DNA of 64,000 nt from Streptomyces griseoruber (lineage in GTDB: Bacteria > Actinomycetota > Actinomycetes > Streptomycetales > Streptomycetaceae), in the NCBI RefSeq assembly GCF_001514205.1, contig NZ_KQ948772.1, positions 26,697-90,696 of the forward strand, written 5' to 3'. Position numbers and translations under genes: made by a program. The number at the start of each line of letters is the position of its first letter. Positions within the stretch are counted from its first letter, which is position 1. Below are positions 27,026 to 35,487 of the stretch, piece after piece. Under the pieces are notes generated by a model, which saw only the letters and a program-made list of their open reading frames with translations, had not been told where the DNA came from and did no database searches.

Positions 27026-27344
27026 GCTCCTCCATGTCCGCGTCGGTGAAGCCGTAGGCCCGGGCGATGAACCAGAAGTCCTCGGCTATCTCCTCCCGGG
27101 CCACGGTCTCGATCTCGCTGCCGGCCTCCCAGAAGGCGTCCTGGAGCGCGTTGAACTCCTCGGTGGCGGCCTGGGTCAGGACGTACAGCGCGTCGAGGTC
27201 CGCGGGCCGCTCCGCCTCGACCCGCCCGCACAGGCGCAGCAGGATGTCCCTGCCGCGGTCCACCACGGGGTCCGGGTAGTAGTCGTCCCTGTACAGCGCC
27301 TTCAGGAACGCGTGCCCCGTCACCTGCTCGTTCGTCACTGCCAT
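27003..27344 (-). CDS. Small conserved protein, DUF5713-like
   Basis: 113 residues, acidic and helical, starting MAVTNEQVTGHAFLKALYRD and ending LIATRDW. It resembles the DUF5713 proteins of actinobacteria (by memory of the pattern DDYYPDPVVDRGRDIL). No motif suggesting catalysis or membrane insertion. Its 3' end overlaps metX on the other strand by 23 bp. Function unknown. Confidence 0.75.
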   Translation of the reverse strand: MAVTNEQVTGHAFLKALYRDDYYPDPVVDRGRDILLRLCGRVEAERPADLDALYVLTQAATEEFNALQDAFWEAGSEIETVAREEIAEDFWFIARAYGFTDADMEELIATRDW

Positions 27345-27442
27345 GCCCGTCCCCGCCCTTGCGCCCCGTCGTGTTGTGATGGCATTCGCACCTGCACCAC
27401 CGATCATGCACCACGCCACTGACAACGCCCCGGAGCCGCCCG

Positions 27443-28237
27443 ATGACCCCTGCCGCACCCTCCTTCGCCCTTCTCCCCGGAGCCGCCGCCTCGCCGGTGA
27501 TCCTGCATGTGCCGCACTCGGCACGGGAGATACCGGCCGGGGTGCGGGCGGACATCGTGCTGGACGACGCGGCGCTGGAACGGGAGCTGGACCACATCAC
27601 CGACGCGCACACCGCCCGGATCGCCGAGGAGGCGGCCCGGCTGGCGGCCCCGACGCCCTGGCGGTTCGTCAACCGGCTGTCGCGGCTGGTCGTCGACCCG
27701 GAGCGGTTCCCGGACGAGCGGGAGGAGATGCGGGCCGTCGGGATGGGGGCCGTGTACACACGGACCACGCACGGGGAGGTGCTGCGGGGCGACGGCCACG
27801 ACCCCGGGCCGCTGGTCGAGCGGTACTTCGGGCCGTACGCCGACGCCATGGCCGAGGCGGTGCGGGAGCGGCTCGCGGCGGTCGGGCGGGCGGTGGTGGT
27901 CGACGTGCACTCGTATCCGACCGAGCGGCTGCCCTACGAGCTGCACGGCGCGGGGCCGCGCCCGCCGGTCTGTCTGGGCACCGACGCCTTCCACACCCCG
28001 CCGGAGCTGCTCGCCGCCGCGCGGGCCGCGTTCGCGGGGATCGGGGAGACCGGGCTGGACAGCCCGTTCGCCGGGACGTACGTCCCCCTGGAGCACTACG
28101 GGCGGGAGCCGGCGGTGTCCGCGCTGATGGTGGAGATCCGGCGGGACACCTACATGAGCGAGCCGGGCGGGCCGGCCGGGGCGGGGCTGCCCCGGCTGGC
28201 CTCGGCCCTCGCGGCGCTGGTGGACGCCGTGTCCTGA
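27443..28237 (+). CDS. N-formylglutamate amidohydrolase family protein
   Basis: 264 residues. The family hydrolyses N-formylglutamate at the end of one histidine-degradation route, or related N-acyl amino acids. Visible motifs: VILHVPHSAREIP (metal/substrate His), DPERFPDEREE, VVDVHSYP, and EIRRDTYM late in the chain. No hut genes are adjacent, so the real substrate is uncertain. ATG start; convergent with the acidic protein 13 bp away. Confidence 0.85.
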   Translation: MTPAAPSFALLPGAAASPVILHVPHSAREIPAGVRADIVLDDAALERELDHITDAHTARIAEEAARLAAPTPWRFVNRLSRLVVDPERFPDEREEMRAVGMGAVYTRTTHGEVLRGDGHDPGPLVERYFGPYADAMAEAVRERLAAVGRAVVVDVHSYPTERLPYELHGAGPRPPVCLGTDAFHTPPELLAAARAAFAGIGETGLDSPFAGTYVPLEHYGREPAVSALMVEIRRDTYMSEPGGPAGAGLPRLASALAALVDAVS

Positions 28238-28250
28238 GCGCCGCCCGCGG

Positions 28251-28772
28251 TCAGGCCCGCATCCACTCCGTGACGACCACCTCGCCGCCGGTCCGCAGCC
28301 GCAGGGCGAACGGGCCGGTGGGCGGGGTGGGGCAGACGAAGCGGCCCATGGCGTCGGCGGTGAGCGAGGCACCCGCGCGCGGGCCGTGCAGGACCTCGAC
28401 CGAGGCGGACTGCGGCGGCAGCAGCTGGCCCAGCAGCCCCTCCTCGGACACCTCCACGTCGACCGTGAGCCCACCGGTGTGGAAGGTCAGCATCCGGGGC
28501 ACGTCCTCGGCTCCCCTGACGGGGATCGCGTCGGTCAGCGAGTCGAAGGTCAGCTCGGCGATCCGGGCGTCCAGGTCGTGCAGCGCGTACGCCTCGACGG
28601 CGATCCGGCACAGCTCCGCCGGGACCGGATCGAGAATGGCGGCGGCCTGCCGGAGTTCCTCCTCCAGGCTCCCGAGGTCGAACTCGTCGTCCTCGAAGCC
28701 GTCGTCCAACGCGTCGTCCAACCCGTCGTCGAACCTGCCGCCGAACCCGTCGTCGAACCTGTCGTCGCTCAT
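28251..28772 (-). CDS. Acidic repeat protein coupled to an ECF sigma factor
   Basis: 173 residues, unrecognised family. The N-terminus (~residues 3-33) is a run of Asp-rich repeats built on FDDGF/DDGL units, strongly acidic and probably disordered. Residues ~35-85 are helical (SLEEELRQAAAIL, LDARIAELTFDSLTDA). Residues ~90-173 look like a beta-sandwich (GLLGQLLPPQSASVEVL, ADAMGRFVCPTPP, ending VTEWMRA). It starts 5 bp after the sigma gene stop, so the pair is translated together. An anti-sigma or sigma-partner role, or a protease substrate, fits the position but is inference. Confidence 0.7.
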   Translation of the reverse strand: MSDDRFDDGFGGRFDDGLDDALDDGFEDDEFDLGSLEEELRQAAAILDPVPAELCRIAVEAYALHDLDARIAELTFDSLTDAIPVRGAEDVPRMLTFHTGGLTVDVEVSEEGLLGQLLPPQSASVEVLHGPRAGASLTADAMGRFVCPTPPTGPFALRLRTGGEVVVTEWMRA

Positions 28773-28777
28773 GCCGT

Positions 28778-29353
28778 TCACAGTGCTCCCCGTGCGTCGA
28801 GTCGGGCCCGCAGGCGGCGCAGACATCGCTGGCGCATCGGTCCGATGCTGCCCACGGCGATGCCGAGTGCGCTCGACACCTCCTGGTAGCTCGGCGGCGG
28901 CGAGGAGATCAGCACCCGCAGCAGCTGCCGGCAGCGGTCGCCGAGCGCCTCGAGCTCCTGCCACAGGAAGCGGACGCGCTCGCTCTGCACGGCCGCCTCC
29001 TCCGCGTCGAGGACCGACTGCTCGGGCGTCGGTTCGTCGCTGGCGCGGTCGAGCAGCTGGGGATCGTCGGTCGGTGTCAGCCGCCTTAAGCTCTTGAGCA
29101 CCTTCAGGCACTCGTTGCGCGCGGTGCTCGCGATCCACGATCCCGCCTTCTCCGGTTCGCGGATCCGGCCGAGGTGCTGGGCGAAGCGGAACCACACGGT
29201 CTGGTAGACCTCGTGTCCGTCGGCCTCGGAGAGCCGGTGCGCGCGCACGACCGACCACACCAGCGGACTCAGCCCTTCCACGAGCGCCTTCCAGGCCGCC
29301 GTTTCACCGTCGACGGCCGACCGGACGAGCGCGCCGACATCTGTACGGTCCAC
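28778..29353 (-). CDS. ECF-type RNA polymerase sigma factor
   Basis: 191 residues from GTG 29353. Region 2 is readable at ~residues 28-90 (LSPLVWSVVRAHRLSEADGH, then VYQTVWFRFAQHL) and region 4 at ~135-185 (LGDRCRQLLRVLI, SYQEVSSALGIAVGSIGP). There is no region 3, as usual for ECF. It follows the subtilase by 82 bp and precedes the acidic protein by 5 bp, all leftward. In-frame sequence continues upstream of the chosen start, but no ATG/GTG with a good ribosome site is available there. It probably drives expression of this protease locus. Confidence 0.88.
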   Translation of the reverse strand: MDRTDVGALVRSAVDGETAAWKALVEGLSPLVWSVVRAHRLSEADGHEVYQTVWFRFAQHLGRIREPEKAGSWIASTARNECLKVLKSLRRLTPTDDPQLLDRASDEPTPEQSVLDAEEAAVQSERVRFLWQELEALGDRCRQLLRVLISSPPPSYQEVSSALGIAVGSIGPMRQRCLRRLRARLDARGAL

Positions 29354-29435
29354 GGCCCCACCCCTCGTGTACGGCCTGTCATCGTACGCCGTGACGGGTG
29401 CTCCTTCGGACCTCACGCGGTTCCCGCCCGCCCGC

Positions 29436-30848
29436 TCAGGACGGGCCGACCGGGGCCGGACGCCAGCCGGCCGGGCGCAGCGCCGGGACGTGCGCCCCGC
29501 GCACCTCGGCGAACGCGGTGTTCTTCTCGAGCAGTTGACGGGCGGCGGCACGGGGATCGGTCTCCTTGTTCGCGGTCATGTGGGCGGCGACGAGCCCGGC
29601 GACCAGGGGGGTGGCGAAAGAGGTCCCGCTCCAGGAGGCGAACCCCTCGAACATCACCTGGTCCGGTTTGCCCGAGCCGTCGCTCAGCACGCCGGTGTGG
29701 CGCGGGGAGCGGCAGGTGCAGGCGTAGCCGAAGCCGTAGCGGCAGCTTTCGTAGGTGGAGTGCTGGTAGACGTAGGGGACGGGTGCGGCGAAGCCGGTGA
29801 GGGCGCCGGTGAGGCGCTCGCCGGGGGCGTAGACCCGTACCCAGGGGCCGTGGTTGCTGAAGCAGGCGCCGAACTCGCCGTCGGCGCGCAGCGCGCCGAC
29901 CGACAGCACGGCGTCGGCGTACTCGGGCAGGGAGCCGTAGGCGGCGGGCCAGAAGGGGGTGGCGCTGGCGTTGTTGCCGGCGGCCGCCACCAGCAGGGTG
30001 CGCTGTGCGCGCAGGGCCCGCAGGAACGCGTCGAGGCCGAGGAGGCCGTCGACCCGGCCGTTGGAGGTGCCGGCGGAGAGGCTGAGGATGTCCGGCCAGC
30101 CGCCCTGCTCCACGGCGTCGAAGAGTTTCTCGCCGAACTCGTCCTCGAGGATCGCGCCGCAGTCGTTGAGCGTGTTGCGTACGGTCACGTCGGTGTTGGG
30201 CGCGACGGCCGCGACCAGTCCGGCGATGAACGTGCCGTGGCCGACGTACTGCTGGAGGACGCCGTCCTCGTCGGTCTCGCGGATCTGGAGGTCGCCGTCG
30301 GTGTGGGCGAGCGGGGGGTAGGAGCGGTAGTCGTGCATCAGGCCGGTGTCGATCACCAGGACGCCGACGGCGGTGTCCGGGTCGTGGCCGCCGTCGGCCG
30401 GGGCGGGGTTGGGCCGGCCGGTGGCCGGGGCGGGCACGGGTTCGTCGCCGGGGCAGGCGTTGACGGAGATCGACACCACGTGGTTGCGGCTGACGAGGCG
30501 GTGTCCGGTACGGCCCTCCGCCTCGCGCAGGGCGCGCACGGCGCCGGCGACGGCGTGGTCGGCGGTATGGTCGCCGTGGCCGGGGTCGCCGACCCGGATA
30601 CGGGTGATGCCGGAGCGGTTGGTGCGCGGGCCCGCGCGGCGGACGTCGTCGGCGGTCAGGCCGTCGGTCGCGGTGAAGTGGGCGCGGACGGTGTCTTCGA
30701 CGACCTGTGCCTCCTCGCCGTCGCGGGCGAGGACGACGCCCTTCTCGTAGATGAACTCGGCGGAGTCGTCGGGCCCCATCGCGAGCGGTACGCCGGGCAG
30801 CGCGCGCTGGATCTGGTCGAACTGTTCGTGGAATCGCCGTGGTGCCAT
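29436..30848 (-). CDS. Intracellular subtilisin-like (S8) serine protease
   Basis: 470 residues with no signal peptide or transmembrane helix. Catalytic triad Asp167 (VLVIDTG), His204 (YVGHGTFIAG) and Ser410 (SGTSFATPLVAG), oxyanion Asn in VAAAGNNAS. The N-terminal ~150 residues are non-catalytic and Arg/Asp-rich and may act as a propeptide or adaptor. Between the oxyanion Asn and the Ser lies a Cys-containing insert (C369, C377, C379) that could bind metal. Divergent from the TPR-CHAT gene across 208 bp; first gene of the leftward operon with the sigma factor. Confidence 0.9.
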   Translation of the reverse strand: MAPRRFHEQFDQIQRALPGVPLAMGPDDSAEFIYEKGVVLARDGEEAQVVEDTVRAHFTATDGLTADDVRRAGPRTNRSGITRIRVGDPGHGDHTADHAVAGAVRALREAEGRTGHRLVSRNHVVSISVNACPGDEPVPAPATGRPNPAPADGGHDPDTAVGVLVIDTGLMHDYRSYPPLAHTDGDLQIRETDEDGVLQQYVGHGTFIAGLVAAVAPNTDVTVRNTLNDCGAILEDEFGEKLFDAVEQGGWPDILSLSAGTSNGRVDGLLGLDAFLRALRAQRTLLVAAAGNNASATPFWPAAYGSLPEYADAVLSVGALRADGEFGACFSNHGPWVRVYAPGERLTGALTGFAAPVPYVYQHSTYESCRYGFGYACTCRSPRHTGVLSDGSGKPDQVMFEGFASWSGTSFATPLVAGLVAAHMTANKETDPRAAARQLLEKNTAFAEVRGAHVPALRPAGWRPAPVGPS

Positions 30849-30904
30849 GGCGTGTGTCCTCCCCCTGGCCGGTGTGTCGTCAGTCAGATCCGCGACGCGG
30901 TCCG

Positions 30905-30914
30905 CTGATACAGG
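30905..30914. promoter_or_regulatory. CTGATACAGG motif, copy 1
   Basis: The 10-mer CTGATACAGG lies in the subtilase/CHAT divergent region and recurs exactly at 35419-35428 in the LuxR/metzincin divergent region. In both places GCGAC follows within a few bases. A shared operator or promoter element is likely. Confidence 0.5.
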
Positions 30915-30951
30915 TGGTGCGACGGCGGGGACGGTGGTGCGGTTGCGGAAC

Positions 30952-30983
30952 GGGGTGGCGTACTTGTGTGCGTACGCCACCCC
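30952..30983. promoter_or_regulatory. 32-bp palindrome in the subtilase/CHAT divergent promoter
   Basis: GGGGTGGCGTAC (30952-30963) and GTACGCCACCCC (30972-30983) are perfect 12-bp inverted arms with an 8-bp spacer, 74 bp before the CHAT start. Two near-identical 10-bp direct repeats, GCCGATACCG and GCCGATACGG (30991-31010), follow. Strong operator candidate. Confidence 0.65.
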
Positions 30984-31056
30984 TGCCCCCGCCGATACCG
31001 GCCGATACGGCTCCCAACTGGTGTGGCCTGCCGTGCGGAGCACTACCATCCGTGGA

Positions 31057-33660
31057 GTGACAGCGGGAAACGACCCGGTTCTGGAACTGCTGCCGATGGT
31101 GTTCGCCGCCCCCAACGACGCGTTGTCGCGGGCGGAGGGAGTGCTCGCCACCGATCCGACGCCGTTGACCGCCTCGGTGGCGCATCAGGTGATCGGTATC
31201 TGGCAGCGCGACTGGGGCGACATGCGGCTCGCCCTGGACCATCTGCGGCGCGCCCGCGACCTGGCGGCGCGCGCGGACTCCGCGGAGCGCGAGGCGGACG
31301 TGCTGGCCACGCTCGGGGTGGCGCTGGTGCACGCCGGCCGCACCCGGCAGGGCCTGACGGCCTTCGAGCGGGGGATCGAGCGCGGGACGGGCCACACCCG
31401 CGCGCGCGTGCTGTACCGGCGGGCCTACTCGTGGTGGGTGCTCGGGCACCACCCGCAGGCCCTGGAGGACGTACGGCGGGCGATCCCGGTGCTGCGGCAG
31501 GCGGACGACGTCATCTGGACGGCGCGTGCGCTGACCCTGCGCGCCACCGTGCACCTCGCGCTCGGGGCGGTGGAGCGGGCGGACGCGGACTTCACGGCCG
31601 CCGAGGCGCTGTGGGACACCACCGGCCAGGAGCACGACAAGGCGGACGCGGTGGAGAGCCGGGGCCTGGCCGCGTTCCGCTCCGGGGACGTCCCGGCGGC
31701 GCTGCGGCTCCTCGACGAGGCCGAGGAGCGGTACGCCAAGCTCGGCACCCCCACCTTCATGCTCAACATCCGCCGCTGCGAGGTGCTGATGGCGGCCGGG
31801 CTGGCGCCGGAGGCGCTGGCCGAGGCGGACGCGGCCATAGCGGTCCTGGACGGCATCGGCGGCCAGTCCACCCGCAAGGCCGAACTGCTGCTGGCCGCCG
31901 CCAGGGCCGCCCGGCTGGCGGGCGATCCGGGTACGGCGATCGCGCGGGCGGCGGTGGCCGTGCGGCTGTTCGCCGGGCAGCGGCGCACCTGGTGGGAGGC
32001 GCACGCCCAGCTCGTGCTGATCGACGCGCGGGTGGCCGCCGGGCGTGGTTCGGGACGGCTGGTCGCCGACACCGTCAAGGTGGCGGAGCGGCTGTCCTCG
32101 TTCGGGGCGCCGGCCGCGCCGGAGGCCTGGCTGCTCGCGGGCCGGATCGCGCTCGGCCTCAACTGGTCGGCGGACGCCGAACGCTATCTGGAGGTCGCGG
32201 CGCGCAGCCGGCGCAGCGGGCCGCCGCTGGCGCGGATGACGGGCTGGGCGGCCCAGGCGCTGTGGGCCCGGGCCACCGGGTCGGACCGGGGGGTGCTGGA
32301 GGCCTGCCGGCGCGGCCTCGCCGTCCTCGACGACCACCGGACGACGCTGGGCGCCTCGGAGCTGCGGGCCCGGGCCACCGCGCAGGGGGCCGAACTGGCC
32401 GCGCTGGCCCAGCAGGTGAGCCTGGAACGGGGCGGGCCCCGCCGGCTGCTGGAGTGGAGCGAGCGCTGGCGGGCGACGGCCCTGTCCACCCCGCCGACCC
32501 GGCCGCCCGCCGACCCGGCGCTGCTGAGCGGGCTGACCGCGTTCCGGGTGATCGCGGCGCGCGCGGAGGAGGCCCGGATGGACGGGCGTCCGGTGCCGGC
32601 CCTGGAGCGGGAGCAGCGCCGGCTGGAGCGGGAGATCCGCTCCCGCACCCTGCACATCCGCGGTCATGCGCCGGGGCACGGCGGCCGGTTCGACGCGGGC
32701 CGGCTCCTGGACCGGCTCGGTGACGGGCGGCTCGTCGAACTCGCCGTACTGGACGGGCGGGTGCAGGTGCTGCTGTGCGGCGGGGGGCGGGTGCGGCGGT
32801 TCACGGGCGGGCTGCTGGCGGAGGCGGAACGCGAGGCCGAGTACGTGCAGTCGGCGCTGCGCCGGCTGGCCCACCCCGGCGGGGAGGCGCGGCTGCCGCT
32901 GGCCGAGACGGCGGGGCGGCGGCTGGAGGAGCTGCTGCTGGGCGAGGCGGCCGGGCGGCTGGGCACGGGGCCGGTGGTGGTCGTGCCCCCGGCACGGCTG
33001 CACCGGGTCCCCTGGGCGCTGCTGCCCTCGCTGCGCGAGCGGGTGGTGAGCGTGTCGCCGTCGGCGAGCGCCTGGCTGCGGGCCCGGGACACCGAGCCAC
33101 CGCCCGGCGGCCGGCAGGTCCTGGTGCGCGGCCCGGGGCTGGCGACCGGTGGCGCCGAGGTGCCGGAGGTGGCCGGCCGGTACGGCAGACCCACGGTGCT
33201 GGAGCAGGCCGACGCGCACGGGAACCGGGTGCTGCGGGAACTGGACGGGGCGGCGCTGGCGCACATCGCCGCGCACGGCACCTTCCGCGCGGACAGCCCG
33301 ATGTTCTCGGCGCTGCGGATGGCCGACGGCCCGCTGATCGTCCATGACTTCGAGCGGCTCGCCCGCAGCCCGTACCGGATCATCCTCTCCAGCTGTGACA
33401 CCGCCCGGCTCGCCTCGGTCGGCGCCGACGAACTCCTCGGTCTGGTCACCGCGTTGCTCCCGCTGGGCACGGCGGGCGTGGTGGCGAGCAGCGCGCCGGT
33501 GAACGACGCGGCGGTCGTGCCGCTGATGCTGGCCCTGCACAAGGGCCTCAGCGACGGCGCCGGTCTCGCGGAGGCGCTGCGCGACGCACGGGCCGCCCTG
33601 CCGGGGGACGCGCTGCACCAGGCGACGGGGTGGGCGTTCACGGCGTTCGGCGCGGCGTGA
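31057..33660 (+). CDS. TPR-CHAT caspase-like cysteine protease
   Basis: 867 residues. Residues ~1-560 are helical repeats of TPR type (for example VLYRRAYSWWVLGHHPQALE, ADADFTAAEALW). The C-terminal ~300 residues are a CHAT peptidase domain of the caspase/separase clan, with catalytic His740 (AHIAAHGTF) and Cys780 (IILSSCDTARL), and the ending TGWAFTAFGA usual for CHAT. No signal peptide. GTG 31057 is chosen because the region before it is promoter-like. TPR-CHAT proteins elsewhere are effector or adaptor proteases in bacterial immunity and cell death. Here it sits beside a subtilase, a sigma factor and a metzincin. Confidence 0.9.
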   Translation: MTAGNDPVLELLPMVFAAPNDALSRAEGVLATDPTPLTASVAHQVIGIWQRDWGDMRLALDHLRRARDLAARADSAEREADVLATLGVALVHAGRTRQGLTAFERGIERGTGHTRARVLYRRAYSWWVLGHHPQALEDVRRAIPVLRQADDVIWTARALTLRATVHLALGAVERADADFTAAEALWDTTGQEHDKADAVESRGLAAFRSGDVPAALRLLDEAEERYAKLGTPTFMLNIRRCEVLMAAGLAPEALAEADAAIAVLDGIGGQSTRKAELLLAAARAARLAGDPGTAIARAAVAVRLFAGQRRTWWEAHAQLVLIDARVAAGRGSGRLVADTVKVAERLSSFGAPAAPEAWLLAGRIALGLNWSADAERYLEVAARSRRSGPPLARMTGWAAQALWARATGSDRGVLEACRRGLAVLDDHRTTLGASELRARATAQGAELAALAQQVSLERGGPRRLLEWSERWRATALSTPPTRPPADPALLSGLTAFRVIAARAEEARMDGRPVPALEREQRRLEREIRSRTLHIRGHAPGHGGRFDAGRLLDRLGDGRLVELAVLDGRVQVLLCGGGRVRRFTGGLLAEAEREAEYVQSALRRLAHPGGEARLPLAETAGRRLEELLLGEAAGRLGTGPVVVVPPARLHRVPWALLPSLRERVVSVSPSASAWLRARDTEPPPGGRQVLVRGPGLATGGAEVPEVAGRYGRPTVLEQADAHGNRVLRELDGAALAHIAAHGTFRADSPMFSALRMADGPLIVHDFERLARSPYRIILSSCDTARLASVGADELLGLVTALLPLGTAGVVASSAPVNDAAVVPLMLALHKGLSDGAGLAEALRDARAALPGDALHQATGWAFTAFGAA

Positions 33661-33667
33661 ACGCCCC

Positions 33668-35392
33668 CTAGGCGGGTTGCTCCATCAGGCAGGGCAGGGC
33701 CGCCCGGTCCCCGGCGCCGAGGCGCGTGTACGCGCCGTAGAGGTGGTTGCCGACCGTGCGGACGGACAGGGTGAGCCGTTCGGCGATCTGACGGTTGCTC
33801 AGTCCGGCGGCGGCGAGGGTGACGATCTGCCGCTGCCGGGCGGTGAGTTCGCCCAGGGCCGGTCCGGACAGGGCCGGGGTGCGCGCGCCCGGGCAGCGGC
33901 GGGCCAGGGCGACGGCCCGGGTGCGGGCGGTGCGGGCGGCCGTGGGGTCGCGGTGGACCCGTACCGACTGGGCGTGCGCCTCCGCCGCGAACAGCAGGAA
34001 CCCACGCTCCGCCAGGTCCTCGGCGACCCGGTCCAGGGCGGGACCGTCGGCGTCGGCGAGGGCCTGGGCGTGGCGGGCGAAGACACTGCCGGGCGGGAGG
34101 AGACCGAGGGCTTCCTCGGGGGTGCCGAGGCGTACGGCGGCGTAGGGGTCGCCGTCGCGGGCCACCTCCGCCTGGCCCAGCTCTGCCGCCGCCCGATCGA
34201 GTTCACGCAGGCATGCGGCGTCCTGCGCCGCGCTCGCCAGTCCCTCCCGCGCCCAGGCGGCGGCCTCGCGGGGTTGTCCGCGCAGGCGGGCGTGGCGGGC
34301 ACGGACGGCCGCGTACCCGGGCGGGACGGGCTCCCCCTCGGCGACCAGCCACTCCCCCACCGGGGCCCGCCCGGCGCGGACGTCGGCCCGGGCGATGCCG
34401 TGGGCCAGGGCGGCCGACTCCGCGTCGAGGGCGTCGTCCAGGGGCCGGCGGCCCGCGCTCAGCCGCCGCGCGCGCAGCCGTCCGGCGGCGGCCCGCAGCA
34501 CGGGACCGTGGAGGGGGTCGGCCAGGCGTACGGTCGCGGGCTCGCCGTCGTCCGCCTCGATCAGGCCGTCCGCCTCCAGGCGTTCGAGGACCCGCAGATC
34601 GAGGGAGTCCGCGGGCAGCGGCAGGGGTTCGGCGAAGGCGAGCCGGTCGAGGGTCTCGCGTTCCTCCGGACAGGGGCGGGAGAGGACGGGGGCGGCGCGT
34701 TCGCGGAGGGTGGGGGTCAGCGGGACCCGGCCGCGCCAGGCCGGCTCCTCGGTGCCGGGCGCCGGCCTGAGGAAGCCCTCGTCGCGTACGGCGGCCAGGA
34801 GGTCGCGCAGCAGGCGCAGGTCGCCCCGGCACATGCGGTGCAGCCGGTCGACGGTGAGGGGGGCGAGGGGGCCGCCCGCGTCGGCCGCGAGCAGCTGGGC
34901 GATGTCCTCGGCGGGGAGGGGCTCCAGGGCCAGGCGGGGCAGCAGCTCGCCGGTCCACAGCCGGGTGACGGCGTCCGGTGCGCGGACGCCCTCGGTGACG
35001 ACGACCAGCAGCCGGGTGCGGCCCCGGACGGCGAGCTGGTGCAGCAGCGCGGCGGAGGCGTCGTCGAGCAGATGGGCGTCGTCGACCAGCAGCAGCCGGA
35101 GGTCGGAAAGGAGCCGGACGGCCCGGTGGAGGGTGACGCGCTCGGGGAGCAGGTGGGCGAACGCGGCGAAGGCGGTGCCCCGGGTGCCGGGGGTGCCGGC
35201 CGCACGGGCGCAGTCGGTGGAGCGGACCGCCTCGGCCGCCAGCCGTGTGCGGCCGCAGCCCGCCGGTCCCGTCAGCACGATGCCCGGCCGGCCCGCCGCC
35301 AGCGAACGGCGCACCAGCTCCCGTTCCTCCTCCCGTCCGGTGAACGGCAAGGGCAGGCGGAGGGTCCCGGCGTACGTCTCGATCGTCGTCAC
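33668..35392 (-). CDS. ATP-binding LuxR-family regulator of the protease locus
   Basis: 574 residues. N-terminal ATPase with FTGREEERELVRRSL, Walker A LTGPAGCGRTRL and Walker B LLLVDDAHLL. The middle is helical and Arg/Ala-rich. The C-terminal LuxR helix-turn-helix is LTARQRQIVTLAAAGLSNRQ followed by LSVRTVGNHL. It converges with the CHAT gene with only 7 bp between stops and is divergent from the metzincin gene, so both neighbours could be targets. GTG start. Confidence 0.88.
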   Translation of the reverse strand: MTTIETYAGTLRLPLPFTGREEERELVRRSLAAGRPGIVLTGPAGCGRTRLAAEAVRSTDCARAAGTPGTRGTAFAAFAHLLPERVTLHRAVRLLSDLRLLLVDDAHLLDDASAALLHQLAVRGRTRLLVVVTEGVRAPDAVTRLWTGELLPRLALEPLPAEDIAQLLAADAGGPLAPLTVDRLHRMCRGDLRLLRDLLAAVRDEGFLRPAPGTEEPAWRGRVPLTPTLRERAAPVLSRPCPEERETLDRLAFAEPLPLPADSLDLRVLERLEADGLIEADDGEPATVRLADPLHGPVLRAAAGRLRARRLSAGRRPLDDALDAESAALAHGIARADVRAGRAPVGEWLVAEGEPVPPGYAAVRARHARLRGQPREAAAWAREGLASAAQDAACLRELDRAAAELGQAEVARDGDPYAAVRLGTPEEALGLLPPGSVFARHAQALADADGPALDRVAEDLAERGFLLFAAEAHAQSVRVHRDPTAARTARTRAVALARRCPGARTPALSGPALGELTARQRQIVTLAAAGLSNRQIAERLTLSVRTVGNHLYGAYTRLGAGDRAALPCLMEQPA

Positions 35393-35418
35393 GTCATCAG
35401 GAGCCCGGATGCTCAGGT

Positions 35419-35428
35419 CTGATACAGG
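35419..35428. promoter_or_regulatory. CTGATACAGG motif, copy 2, with nearby inverted repeat
   Basis: Exact second copy of the 10-mer at 30905-30914, here between the LuxR-type gene and the metzincin gene. Immediately after it, CTTGAGT-N8-ACTCAGG (35432-35453) is a nearly perfect 7-bp inverted repeat. Confidence 0.5.
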
Positions 35429-35487
35429 GCGACTTGAGTAGCCCCCGACTCAGGCGCCCGGCCCGGCCGTCACGCACCCTGGTGCCC

